Of a DNA stretch of 64,000 nt, positions 26,227 to 34,777 are shown one piece after another. The notes below the pieces were generated by a model that saw nothing but the letters and a program-made list of their open reading frames with translations, ran no database searches and was not told the DNA's origin. Source of the DNA: Erythrobacter sp. SG61-1L (GTDB lineage Bacteria > Pseudomonadota > Alphaproteobacteria > Sphingomonadales > Sphingomonadaceae). Location: NCBI RefSeq assembly GCF_001305965.1, contig NZ_JXQC01000003.1:2752861-2816860 (forward strand). The letters run 5' to 3'. A program made the position numbers and the translations under genes. Every line of letters begins with the position of its first letter. Within the stretch, counting starts at the first letter, position 1.

Positions 26227-27879
26227 TCAGTTCAACTCGCGCGGCCGGTCTGCCCGCTCGATCTCGCGCTTCGGCTCATCCGTCACAGTGGAGGCAGGTG
26301 CCAGGCTGGCAAGCGCGGCGCCGGGCTGGACCTGCATCAGGCCGGCCAGTTGCGCCTTGAAGCTGGCCAGTTCCTTGCCCGAAAGCGTTGCGCGAGTAAC
26401 GAACTGCACGCTCGCCGGGTTCACCGTCTTGCCGCCGCGATACATTTCATAATGCAGATGCGGCCCGGTGGAGAGACCGGTGGAACCGACATAGCCGATC
26501 ACCTGCCCGCGCCGGACATGCTGGCCCGAACTCACCGCGATCCGGCTCATATGGGCATAGCCAGTGCCCAGTCCGCCGCCATGATTGAGCTTCACATAAT
26601 TGCCGTGCCCGCCATGGCGACCCGCGAAGGCCACGGTGCCATCCGTGACGGCATAGATCGGTGTGCCGTAACCCGCCTTGAAGTCCATCCCGGCATGCAT
26701 CCGCGTGTATCCAAGGATCGGATGGCGGCGCATGCCGTAATTGGAAGTCACCCGGCCAGGCACAGGCGCGAGCAGCCCGCTGCGCTGTTCGCCCACACCG
26801 GATGCTTCGAAGAACTGCCCGTCCTTGCCCCAGCGCATCAGCTGGGTCTTCGGTTTGCCGTTCCGGAGCACCCCGGCATAGAGAAGTTGCCCCGTCTCCA
26901 CTTCGCCCGTCGCCGCGCGCTTGTAGGAAACGATCATGTCATATTCGTCGTTCGGACCCAGCGCACTATCCAGATCGTACTGGCTGGCCAGCGTGCGCAG
27001 ATAATCCTGCACCGCCTTGGCCGGCGCACCCGCGCCACGCGCGGAACGATAGAGGCTTGAGCCAACCCTGCCCCGGATACGCAACGGCGTGGAATCGACG
27101 CGAATCGGCCTGGGATCGAGCACGAGGCCGCCATTGCGACGTTCCAATGCCAGTTCGAGATCGAAGCGCGCACGGAAGGACAGCGAATCGAGCGGGCGCG
27201 GCTGGCCGACAGAGCCACGGCGGCCCAGCACGAGGTCCACCTTGGTCCCGGCGGCAATATCGGAAAGCGGCATGGCGGAGGATACCAGCGAAACCACACG
27301 GTCCGCCTCGGCGGAGCCAAGCCCGGCGCGCTGAAGCATCCGCGCAAAACTGTCGCCCTGCGCAAGGGTTGCCACGAGTTCGATCTGCGGCCGTTCCGGT
27401 GCCGATGCCAAAGGGCGCACGGCGGAAGTGGCCGCCATATGCCGCCCGCTATCGCCCCCAAGCGCCAGAGGCATGATCATCTGGCTGCGAAATTCATCAC
27501 GCTCCGTATCGCCGATGCTCATTGGCGCGGCGGCTTCCACCGGGGCGAAATCGGGCCAGAAGAGCAGCGAGAGGGCGGCAAGGCCGAACATGGTGCCAGC
27601 ACCCCGGAACCAGCGCGTGCTGCCGATGTCCTCGGCGAGATCGGGCGCCAGATCGAGGGCGGAAAGATGCAGCGAGAGGCGCTCGCGCCACTGGCCATAG
27701 TGTTCAGCGAAGGAATTGAAGCGAGCGATCACCTGCTTGCGCGGGTCTTCCATGATCAGGGAATGCGAAAGCTGAGCCGCGGCAATGCCCGGCCCACTCA
27801 CGCTGCCGGCGTCGATACCGGCTTCCCCCTGGTCGCGAGGCTTGAACAAACCCGTCTCCATTCCGGCCCGCTCGGCCAT
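26227..27879 (-). CDS. Membrane-anchored M23 peptidase with OapA/LysM-like N-terminal domain
   Basis: 550 residues. An N-terminal cytoplasmic part, one membrane helix (about 91-112, MFGLAALSLLFWPDF), a linker, a LysM/opacity-associated-like domain (about 165-215, ELVATLAQGDSFARMLQRAGL), a middle beta domain and a C-terminal LytM domain with an intact metal site: His395-x3-Asp399 (RMHAGMDF) and His474/His476 (GPHLHYEM). It is similar in layout to MepM/DipM-type endopeptidases that open the peptidoglycan mesh for growth. It follows its own promoter region divergent from the helicase gene. Confidence 0.87.
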   Translation of the reverse strand: MAERAGMETGLFKPRDQGEAGIDAGSVSGPGIAAAQLSHSLIMEDPRKQVIARFNSFAEHYGQWRERLSLHLSALDLAPDLAEDIGSTRWFRGAGTMFGLAALSLLFWPDFAPVEAAAPMSIGDTERDEFRSQMIMPLALGGDSGRHMAATSAVRPLASAPERPQIELVATLAQGDSFARMLQRAGLGSAEADRVVSLVSSAMPLSDIAAGTKVDLVLGRRGSVGQPRPLDSLSFRARFDLELALERRNGGLVLDPRPIRVDSTPLRIRGRVGSSLYRSARGAGAPAKAVQDYLRTLASQYDLDSALGPNDEYDMIVSYKRAATGEVETGQLLYAGVLRNGKPKTQLMRWGKDGQFFEASGVGEQRSGLLAPVPGRVTSNYGMRRHPILGYTRMHAGMDFKAGYGTPIYAVTDGTVAFAGRHGGHGNYVKLNHGGGLGTGYAHMSRIAVSSGQHVRRGQVIGYVGSTGLSTGPHLHYEMYRGGKTVNPASVQFVTRATLSGKELASFKAQLAGLMQVQPGAALASLAPASTVTDEPKREIERADRPRELN

Positions 27880-28072
27880 CCGTCAATCTGGATGGCGCGA
27901 CCCGATCCCGGCCTCCTGTCTGACGCAAATCCATGGCGGATCAAAGTTAATAAGCCGTCAATTTCGATGGAGCGACTCACGCAAACGGCTAGCCGAGTCA
28001 TTGGACGCGTTACCAAAGTCCGCCAAAGTCCGGTTGCCTGCCGCGCCCGCGCCTGCCACATTACCATCCATT

Positions 28073-30778
28073 GTGACCCGCCGTTCCGTCGATAGCCGTA
28101 TCAAGGCCGTACTCGGCCCGACCAACACCGGAAAAACCCATCTCGCGATCGAGAGGCTATGTGCCCATTCGAGCGGTGCGATCGGCTTTCCGCTGCGCCT
28201 GCTGGCGCGCGAGGTCTATGACAAGGTGCGCGCGATCAAGGGCGATCGCTCGGTTGCTCTGATCACAGGCGAAGAACGGATCGAACCGCCGGAGGCCCGC
28301 TGGTTCCTCTGCACCGCCGAGGCCATGCCCGCCGGGCGTCCGGACCGGCTTGGCCAGGGATTGCTGAGCAAGGGCGATCTGGCCTTCGTCGCGCTGGACG
28401 AAGCGCAGCTTTCCGCCGATCCCGAACGCGGTCATGTCTTCACCGACCGTTTGTTGAACGCACGCGGGCGGGAAGAGACCATGCTGCTCGGCTCGGCCAC
28501 GCTCGCCCCGATGGTGAAAGCCTTGATGCCCGAGGCGGAGATTATCGAGCGGCCGCGCTTTTCCACACTGCGCCACGCCGGCAGCGCCAAGCTTTCCCGC
28601 CTGCCCCCGCGCAGCGCCATCGTCGCCTTCTCGGCCGAGCAGGTCTATGCCGTGGCGGAAATGCTCCGCCGCTTCAGGGGTGGCGCAGCCGTGGTGATGG
28701 GCGCACTCAGCCCTGACACACGCAATCGGCAGGTCGAACTCTTCCAGTCAGGCGAAGTGGATTACATTGTCGCCACCGATGCCATCGGCATGGGCCTCAA
28801 TCTCGATGTCAGCCATGTGGCCTTTGCGGGGCTGTCGAAGTTCGACGGATCGCGCCAGCGGCGCCTCACTCCCGCCGAAATGGCGCAGATTGCAGGCCGT
28901 GCCGGGCGTCACCAGAAGGATGGCACCTTCGGCACACTGTCAGGCGGCGGAAAGGATGGGCGCGGGGGCGCGCCGGTGGAATTCACCGAAGAAGAAATCT
29001 ACGCGATCGAGGAACATCGATTCGCTCCGCTGACAAAGCTGTTCTGGCGCGAAGCCGATCCTCGTTTCGACAATCTGGATGTGCTGATCTCCGATCTGGA
29101 GACGAAGCCGGACCTGCCCCAGCTTGCCCCCGCCCCCGAAGCGATCGACCTCAAAGTGCTCAAACGGCTGGCCGACGAGCACGGCATTGCCGATACGCTG
29201 ACCTCACCCGGGATGGTCCGGCGGTTCTGGGAGGCCTGTTGCCTACCCGATTTTCGCCAGCAGGGCGCAGATACGCATGCGCGCTTCGTCCAGCGCCTGT
29301 GGCAGGAACTGAAAGACGGGTACCTCGGATCTGATTATGCAGCGGCGAAAATTTCGGAGCTGGACAATCTGTCCGGCGACATCGACACTTTGCAGGGCCG
29401 CATCGCAGCGATCCGCAGTTGGGCCTATATCGCCCAGCGGCCTGATTGGGTGCTGGCCAAGGACGAAATGGCCGCGCGTGCGCGCGCGGTCGAAAGCCGA
29501 CTTTCTGATGCGCTCCATCAGCGGCTCACCGAACGTTTCGTCAATCGCCGCACTGCTGTATTGATGAAGACCATGGGTAAGGATGCAGGTCTCTTGAAGG
29601 TTGAACTGAACGACGATGGCGCTGTGCTGGTTGAAGGCGAAGCGATTGGCCATCTGGACGGTTTCCGTTTCGTGGTGGACGCGCAGGCGGACCACGCCGA
29701 TCGCAAGCTGCTGCTGGCAGCGGCGGAAAAGCATTTGCCGCAATTACTGGCGCAAAAGGCCCACAAACTGGCAGCGAGCGAGCTTGGCACGCTGACGCTT
29801 GAAGACGGCCAGGTGCAGCGCGATGGCCAGGCAGTTGCACTGCTCCACCAGACAAAGGACATTTCCCGCCCCCGCCTCGAATTGGCGAAGGAACTGACGG
29901 CGCTTGGCCCGGCTCAGTCGGAACGGCTGGCTGAGACGCTGAGCCACTGGCTCGAAGGCGAGCTGGCGCCGCTGGCGCCGCTGAGGACTCTGGAGGAAGC
30001 GACTCGCGATCCGGAAGCGGGGTCGGAACTGCGCGCCCTGCTGCTGCAGGTGGTCGCCGGTGCGGGCATGGTGGCTCGCGAGAAGGCCGGCCTTGCCCAT
30101 CTCCCCAAGGAGCGGCGGCATCTGCTACGCAAGCTGGGCGTCACTATCGGCGCGCTGGATGTTTTCGCTCCGGCCCTGCTCAAGCCGGCACCGCGCAAGG
30201 TTCTTCGCTCCATCGGGGCAGACAACCGCCCTGTTCAGGAAAACATGGCCGCCGTCATCGAGGGCGCGCGCCAGCTTCCCGCAGGCTATCGCCATGCCGG
30301 CAAGCATGCGATCCGGCTCGACATGGCCGAAAAGCTGTTCCGCACGGCGCATGAGGCGCGCGCGGCCGCCTCGGGCAAGCGCTTCTATATCGATCTTGCC
30401 CTGCCGACCTCCATGGGCCTGACTGAAGAGAGCTATTCGCGGCTGATGCGCGATGCGGGCTTCCGCCCGGTGCGTCATCGGGCGCTGGCGGACGGGGCTT
30501 TCGGCCCGGCTGCTCCCCTGATGTGGGACTGGCGCGCACCGAGGACGGATCATCGCGGCGAGCGGCAGGAAGAGGATTCCCGCACTCCGCGCGGCGGAAA
30601 TCGGCACCGGGACAACCGCGCCGCCGGGCATGCGAAGCAAGATCGCAAGGACGGACGCGGGCGCAAGGATGGCAGGACAGGCAAGCCCGGCGGCGGTAAG
30701 CGCCCCGAAAACCGGCCCGCGCCCGCTCGTCCGGCTGAAGGCAATGCCTTCTCCGTCCTGGCAGATCTGCTGCGCTAA
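28073..30778 (+). CDS. SUV3-like superfamily 2 RNA helicase
   Basis: 901 residues with a GTG start proposed at 28073, just before the family N-terminus (VDSRIKAVLGPTNTGKTHLAIERL). Motif I is GPTNTGKT, motif II DEAQ, motif III GSATLAP; the second RecA domain has YIVATDAIGMGLNLDVSHVAF and motif VI QIAGRAGRHQ. This is the Suv3/degradosome-like helicase group common in alphaproteobacteria. A very basic Arg/Lys/Gly tail (last about 80 residues) could bind RNA. No ribosome site is visible and the frame is open for another 288 bases, so the start is uncertain. The S4 and fdxA genes follow closely. Confidence 0.87.
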   Translation: MTRRSVDSRIKAVLGPTNTGKTHLAIERLCAHSSGAIGFPLRLLAREVYDKVRAIKGDRSVALITGEERIEPPEARWFLCTAEAMPAGRPDRLGQGLLSKGDLAFVALDEAQLSADPERGHVFTDRLLNARGREETMLLGSATLAPMVKALMPEAEIIERPRFSTLRHAGSAKLSRLPPRSAIVAFSAEQVYAVAEMLRRFRGGAAVVMGALSPDTRNRQVELFQSGEVDYIVATDAIGMGLNLDVSHVAFAGLSKFDGSRQRRLTPAEMAQIAGRAGRHQKDGTFGTLSGGGKDGRGGAPVEFTEEEIYAIEEHRFAPLTKLFWREADPRFDNLDVLISDLETKPDLPQLAPAPEAIDLKVLKRLADEHGIADTLTSPGMVRRFWEACCLPDFRQQGADTHARFVQRLWQELKDGYLGSDYAAAKISELDNLSGDIDTLQGRIAAIRSWAYIAQRPDWVLAKDEMAARARAVESRLSDALHQRLTERFVNRRTAVLMKTMGKDAGLLKVELNDDGAVLVEGEAIGHLDGFRFVVDAQADHADRKLLLAAAEKHLPQLLAQKAHKLAASELGTLTLEDGQVQRDGQAVALLHQTKDISRPRLELAKELTALGPAQSERLAETLSHWLEGELAPLAPLRTLEEATRDPEAGSELRALLLQVVAGAGMVAREKAGLAHLPKERRHLLRKLGVTIGALDVFAPALLKPAPRKVLRSIGADNRPVQENMAAVIEGARQLPAGYRHAGKHAIRLDMAEKLFRTAHEARAAASGKRFYIDLALPTSMGLTEESYSRLMRDAGFRPVRHRALADGAFGPAAPLMWDWRAPRTDHRGERQEEDSRTPRGGNRHRDNRAAGHAKQDRKDGRGRKDGRTGKPGGGKRPENRPAPARPAEGNAFSVLADLLR

Positions 30779-30803
30779 GGGCCGGGCAGAGGCTGGCCCC
30801 GAA

Positions 30804-31115
30804 ATGCGGATCGACCGGCTGCTCTGGTTTCTACGTTTCGCAAAGAGCCGGGGGCTGGCGCAGAAGTGGGTTGGCGAAGGCCATATCCGCCGCAACGGCG
30901 CGCGGGTCTTGCGTCTGGATCAGGCCATTGCGGCCGGAGATGTGCTTACGCTGCCCCTAAGCAGCCGTGTGGTGGTGATAGAAATCCTGTCTTTGCCAAG
31001 CCGCCGCGGTCCGGCAGAAGAAGCGCGCACCTGCTATCGGGAACTTGACGCTTCCGGCACATTCGCCTTAGCAGGCGGCAAAAGCCAATTGAGCGAAGGA
31101 CAACCGCACCCATGA
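30804..31115 (+). CDS. S4 RNA-binding domain protein (Hsp15-like)
   Basis: 103 residues. The S4 fold is [35 protein letters not shown] with [29 protein letters not shown]. Hsp15 (HslR) binds 50S subunits with a nascent chain after stalling. The ATG at 30804 is 26 bp after the helicase stop, and its stop overlaps the fdxA start (ATGA). The order helicase-S4-fdxA is widespread in alphaproteobacteria. Confidence 0.9.
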   Translation: MRIDRLLWFLRFAKSRGLAQKWVGEGHIRRNGARVLRLDQAIAAGDVLTLPLSSRVVVIEILSLPSRRGPAEEARTCYRELDASGTFALAGGKSQLSEGQPHP

Positions 31116-31450
31116 CCTATGTCGTCACCGACGCCTGCATCCGCTGCAAGTACACGGACTGCGTGGAGGTCTGCCCTGTCGACTGCTTTTACGAAGGCGA
31201 GAACATGCTGGTGATCAACCCCAGCGAGTGCATCGACTGCGGCGTGTGCGAACCGGAATGCCCTGCCGAAGCCATTCTGCCCGATACCGAGGGCGGCCTT
31301 GAGAAGTGGCTTGAACTCAACGCCAAATATTCGGCCGAATGGCCCAATATCACTGCCCGCAAGGATCCGCCGGCTGATGCCGACGAACATAAGGGCGAAG
31401 AAGGCAAGTTCGAGAAGTTCTTCTCCGCCGAACCCGGCGAGGGCGACTGA
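31112..31450 (+). CDS. fdxA: Seven-iron ferredoxin FdxA
   Basis: 112 residues. Two cluster-binding sets are clear: [19 protein letters not shown] for the mixed 3Fe-4S/4Fe-4S pair and [16 protein letters not shown]. The Azotobacter-type FdxA C-terminal extension ([20 protein letters not shown]) is present. It is an electron carrier in the cytoplasm. It is coupled to the S4 gene by an ATGA overlap. A short 6-bp hairpin (31457-31462 with 31467-31472) lies just downstream. Confidence 0.95.
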   Translation: MTYVVTDACIRCKYTDCVEVCPVDCFYEGENMLVINPSECIDCGVCEPECPAEAILPDTEGGLEKWLELNAKYSAEWPNITARKDPPADADEHKGEEGKFEKFFSAEPGEGD

Positions 31451-31543
31451 CCCAAAACGGGACATTTCCCGTACCTCATGGTTGTTGAGGGCCTGATTCC
31501 TCTCTAGGCTCCCCCGGATTGGTGCATATCTGGGGGGCAACAG

Positions 31544-31828
31544 ATGGGCACAACGCTTCTTGTTGTAAGTTTTGCCGCGGTGGGCACCATCGCGGCAGGT
31601 TTTGGCGTAGTGATTGGCGGAATGCTGGCCTCCTCAAAGGTGGCCGATCTTCACGCGCGGCTCGATCATTCCGAGGAACTCGCCCGCGAACAGGCGCAAT
31701 TGCTCGAAGCATTGCGCCAGGTCGTCACCACCTTGCTTGATGAGCTTGGCGCCAACGGCGCTACGTCCGAAAGCCATGGTATCGCAAGCGATCTGCTCGG
31801 CCGGATGGGAACTCCGGATGCCACTTGA
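31544..31828 (+). CDS. Small membrane protein with coiled coil, unknown function
   Basis: 94 residues, not recognised. A hydrophobic N-terminal helix (residues 4-28, LLVVSFAAVGTIAAGFGVVIGG) is followed by a helical, heptad-like segment (VADLHARLDHSEELAREQAQ and LLEALRQVVTTLLDEL) and a short polar tail. ATG at 31544 has a GGGGGG ribosome site. The layout, one membrane anchor plus a coiled coil, suggests a membrane-tethered partner or scaffold. It is not linked to any operon. Confidence 0.6.
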   Translation: MGTTLLVVSFAAVGTIAAGFGVVIGGMLASSKVADLHARLDHSEELAREQAQLLEALRQVVTTLLDELGANGATSESHGIASDLLGRMGTPDAT

Positions 31829-32147
31829 TTTACAAATCTTCTCAAGACCTTTCCGCTTGCGGGAGGTCTATCTCAAGACTTAGTCAACTAATTCCTCCGG
31901 GCTGATTTCGCTCGCCAGGCCGACACCTTGCGGTGGGGCTGGAATTTTTGTTGCGAAACTGCTACATAATCACCCGATGGTCGCAATTATCCACAACCGG
32001 CCACAGGAATCACGAAAGGCAGGCCCAGCAACGCATCAGGGTTGAAAGTCGATTTCGGGTCGCGGCTTCTGCTTGCGGCCCCGGAATAGTCTTTGACGTC
32101 AGTCACCCTGCCACGCGCCAAGGTTCTGCACTGAGAAAGGACGATTC
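31829..32147. other. 319-bp gene-free leader/promoter region of carD
   Basis: No supportable coding sequence. It contains a hairpin AAGACCT/AGGTCT soon after the preceding stop, an AT-richer central part (31940-32010) that includes one perfect DnaA box TTATCCACA at 31987-31995, a GAATC, and a GATTC next to the carD start. It presumably holds the carD promoter, but I cannot place -35/-10 boxes with confidence. Confidence 0.5.
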
Positions 32148-32681
32148 ATGGTAGCCAAGGCTCCCGCCTTTTCCGTCGGCGATTATGTTGTTTACCCCAA
32201 GCACGGCGTTGGCCGTGTGATCGAGCTGCAGAACGAAGAAATCGCCGGCATGCAGCTTGAACTCTACGTTCTCCGCTTCGAAAAGGAACGCATGACGCTG
32301 CGCGTTCCGGTCAACAAGGTCGAAGCGATCGGCATGCGCAAGCTTTCCAGCGACAAGACCCTGCGCGAAGCGCTCGACACACTGACGGGCAAGCCCAAGG
32401 TGAAACGCACCATGTGGTCACGCCGCGCTCAGGAATATGAAGCAAAGATCAATTCGGGCGACCTCGTGTCGATTGCAGAAGTGACGCGCGACCTTTTCCG
32501 CGCCGACGATCAGCCGGAACAGAGCTATTCCGAACGTCAGATCTTCGAAGCTGCCTCCAGCCGCCTTGCCCGCGAGCTGGCTGCGATGGAAAAGACGGAC
32601 GAGCCTGCCGCGTTGAAGAAGATTCTGGCGATTCTGAACGAACACGCGCCGAAATATTACGAGACTGCCGAAACCGCCTGA
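32148..32681 (+). CDS. carD: CarD/CdnL-type RNA polymerase-binding regulator
   Basis: 177 residues. The N-terminal Tudor-like RNAP-interacting domain is FSVGDYVVYPKHGVGRVIELQNEEIAG with MTLRVPVNKVEAIGMRKL; the helical C-terminal domain carries the conserved Trp in KRTMWSRRAQEYEAKI that wedges into the -10 upstream edge. CarD/CdnL stabilises open complexes, notably at rRNA promoters, and affects growth and morphology in Caulobacter. The start follows GAGAAAGG. Monocistronic, with a strong terminator. Confidence 0.94.
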   Translation: MVAKAPAFSVGDYVVYPKHGVGRVIELQNEEIAGMQLELYVLRFEKERMTLRVPVNKVEAIGMRKLSSDKTLREALDTLTGKPKVKRTMWSRRAQEYEAKINSGDLVSIAEVTRDLFRADDQPEQSYSERQIFEAASSRLARELAAMEKTDEPAALKKILAILNEHAPKYYETAETA

Positions 32682-32703
32682 GCGAGTTCGTCAGATCAAG
32701 CCG

Positions 32704-32740
32704 AAAGGGCCGCCCTGACCGGGGTGGCCCTTTTCATTTT
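32704..32740 (+). terminator. Intrinsic terminator after carD
   Basis: A 12-bp stem (32704-32715 with 32722-32733, one G-U pair) and a 6-base loop are followed by TTTTCATTTT. Confidence 0.88.
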
Positions 32741-32791
32741 GGCGTAGCAAGACCGCACCACCCTTGCATCCTTGAACTTCTGGCCTCTTTA

Positions 32792-32813
32792 GTGTATTGC
32801 TGTATTAATACAC
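32792..32813. promoter_or_regulatory. Palindromic operator-like site before the lipoprotein gene
   Basis: GTGTAT (32792-32797) and ATACAC (32808-32813) are inverted across 10 bases, and the perfect palindrome TGTATTAATACA (32801-32812) lies within. It abuts the ribosome site AAAGGGAG of the downstream gene. It looks like a repressor site of a dimeric regulator, but none is encoded nearby. Confidence 0.4.
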
Positions 32814-32829
32814 AAAGGGAGTGTGCTGG

Positions 32830-33588
32830 ATGCGTTTTGCCAAGTTCATCAGATCAGTCGGACCCGTCATGGCTATAGCAATGGCAGCAGGCGTAAGTGG
32901 CTGCGATCGCGCGCACTTTTCGATGAACGGCAAGGAGGGAGTCCCTCTGGCCGAGCTCGATCTCTCGGGAGATGCACCGGAAGAAGTCGCGCTTCTGAGT
33001 TCTGACATTGTCCGCATTACGTCTGGAGACGATTTCACCATTGCGCTTGAAGGCGATGCTACAGCAAAAAACCGCCTGCGTTTCCTGCTTGAAGGCAAGC
33101 GGCTTTCCATCTTGCGTGACATCTCGACGATCCAGGATGGCTCACGCGCGACCGTAACTGTGACTATGCCTGCCCCAAAACGGCTCGTTCTCGCAGGAGC
33201 GGGCAACATTTTCTCCGAACATCTTGCACGCGATTCTGAGGTTACCATTGCCGGATCTGGCCTCGTCGAGACACTGGGGATCAACGTGGACTCCCTGGAA
33301 GCAGAGATCGCCGGTTCGGGTGGCTATCGCGCTTCAGGTGTTACCAAGGCACTGGACCTTTCCATCGCTGGCTCAGGAGAAGCGGCGCTTTCGGAACTGA
33401 AAGTCGGCGAAGCTGACATCACCATTGCCGGCTCGGGCAGCGCCGGTTTGGCATCGGATGGCTCAGTAAAGGCAAAGATCATGGGATCGGGCGAGATTAC
33501 CGTGCTCGGGAGCGCGACCTGCAAAGTGCAAAACATGGGATCAGGCAAACTGACCTGCAAACCTGGCCCGACAGGCAAGAACCAGTAG
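32830..33588 (+). CDS. GIN-domain (DUF2807-like) lipoprotein with beta-helix repeats
   Basis: 252 residues. A signal peptide ends in a lipobox (AAGVSGC, Cys25), so the protein is probably a lipoprotein. The mature part is the putative auto-transporter adhesin head GIN fold: a series of about 20-residue turns, each with an (A/M)GSG or AGAG corner: LAGAGNIFS, IAGSGLVET, IAGSGGYRA, IAGSGEAAL, IAGSGSAGL, IMGSGEITV and NMGSGKLTC. This pattern builds a right-handed beta-helix. Two Cys near the C-terminus may bridge. Function is unknown; family members are envelope proteins. ATG at 32830 has GGGAG at the right spacing. The composition is slightly AT-richer than its neighbours. Confidence 0.78.
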   Translation: MRFAKFIRSVGPVMAIAMAAGVSGCDRAHFSMNGKEGVPLAELDLSGDAPEEVALLSSDIVRITSGDDFTIALEGDATAKNRLRFLLEGKRLSILRDISTIQDGSRATVTVTMPAPKRLVLAGAGNIFSEHLARDSEVTIAGSGLVETLGINVDSLEAEIAGSGGYRASGVTKALDLSIAGSGEAALSELKVGEADITIAGSGSAGLASDGSVKAKIMGSGEITVLGSATCKVQNMGSGKLTCKPGPTGKNQ

Positions 33589-33596
33589 AGCGCAGA

Positions 33597-34538
33597 TCAC
33601 GCTGCTGCCCGCGCCAGCCGATCGCCGATTGCTGCCCCGATTCCGTCATGAGGAAGCTTTGCTACTGCAATGCGCGGCTTTGACGAAGCTGCGGCAAGGT
33701 GAAGGCAGGCATATAGCCGGGCAGCGGCTTCCGCCAGATCGCCGGAAGCCGAGAGCGTACAGTCTCCAGCCACATCTCCAAAGCCGATCATGAACTCGTC
33801 CGATGCGCTATCCTGTGCTTCAAGGCGCAAAGGTTTCCCGGGCGAGTAATGCTGCGCGAGTTGGCCCGGCGCCTCCACTTTGGCAGATGTGACGTCATGC
33901 GGTCGCCCAAGAATGGCAGAAATCCGAGATTCCTCGATCGGTCCGGGGCGCAGGAGTTGCCATGTTCCATCGGCACGCAAGGCAACGATAGTCGATTCCA
34001 GCCCCCGCTCGCACGCGCCGCCATCCACCACCGCATCGATCCTGCCTCCCAGTGAAGCAACGACATGCCCGGCGTCGGTCGGGCTGACCGCCCCGCTGCG
34101 ATTGGCCGATGGCGCCGCCAGCGGAAGGCCGGTCTGGGCAAGCAAGGCCTGCATGGCAGGATGAGCTGGCATGCGCAGCGCAATTGTCGGGAGGCCCGCA
34201 GTCACGGCGGGGGCAATCTGCGCGTCTTCCCGCAGCGGCAGCACCATGGTCAGAGGGCCGGGCCAGAACCGATCCGCCAATTCGCGGGCGCGACTGTCCA
34301 AGACTGCCAAACTTTCCGCCAATTCCCGCGATGCCACATGAACAATCAGCGGATTGAAGTCCGGCCGGCCCTTGGCGCGATAGATCGACGCCACGGCCGC
34401 ATCGGAATCCGCACGCGCCGCCAGGCCATAGACAGTCTCGGTCGGCACAGCGACAAGGCGGCCGCCGCGCAGCAACTCACTTGCACGGGTGATCCCCGCC
34501 GCATCCGGCGCCAGCAATTCGGTTCCGCTCTGATCCAT
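33597..34538 (-). CDS. L-threonylcarbamoyladenylate synthase (Sua5 type)
   Basis: 313 residues. It makes threonylcarbamoyl-AMP for t6A37 of ANN-decoding tRNAs. The YrdC domain shows LLRGGRLVAVPTETVYGLAA, YRAKGRPDFNPLIVHV, FWPGPLTMVLP and the SANRSGAVSPTDA box; an inserted linker PGQLAQHYSPGKPLRL and a C-terminal Sua5 domain (about 215-313) make this the long Sua5 form rather than TsaC. The ATG at 34538 is chosen over a far-upstream start because the core begins there. It is convergent with the lipoprotein gene, 8 bp apart. Confidence 0.92.
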   Translation of the reverse strand: MDQSGTELLAPDAAGITRASELLRGGRLVAVPTETVYGLAARADSDAAVASIYRAKGRPDFNPLIVHVASRELAESLAVLDSRARELADRFWPGPLTMVLPLREDAQIAPAVTAGLPTIALRMPAHPAMQALLAQTGLPLAAPSANRSGAVSPTDAGHVVASLGGRIDAVVDGGACERGLESTIVALRADGTWQLLRPGPIEESRISAILGRPHDVTSAKVEAPGQLAQHYSPGKPLRLEAQDSASDEFMIGFGDVAGDCTLSASGDLAEAAARLYACLHLAAASSKPRIAVAKLPHDGIGAAIGDRLARAAA

Positions 34539-34777
34539 GATCGCCGTGCTTATATCCCTGTAACCGGCCTGCAAGTCCGAGGGACTGCAAGCCCTGCTGC
34601 TTGGACGTTCAATCGCCGATTTCTCGGGCAGGTCAAGCCAATGGCGGTGCGCAGGTGATTCGCGCCCCATGCCGCCCCGCCCTTCCGTAGCGTCCTTGCC
34701 GCCTCTTCGGCGGGACGGTAGGTGAGGTCAGACAGACAACAGAAAGTGCCCATAAGGGCGCCTGAAGGGAGCCGAAG

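Noticed and set aside
31933-32154. Small plus-strand frame in the carD leader
   Set aside because: No ribosome site, no recognisable protein pattern, and it runs through regulatory sequence into carD in another frame.
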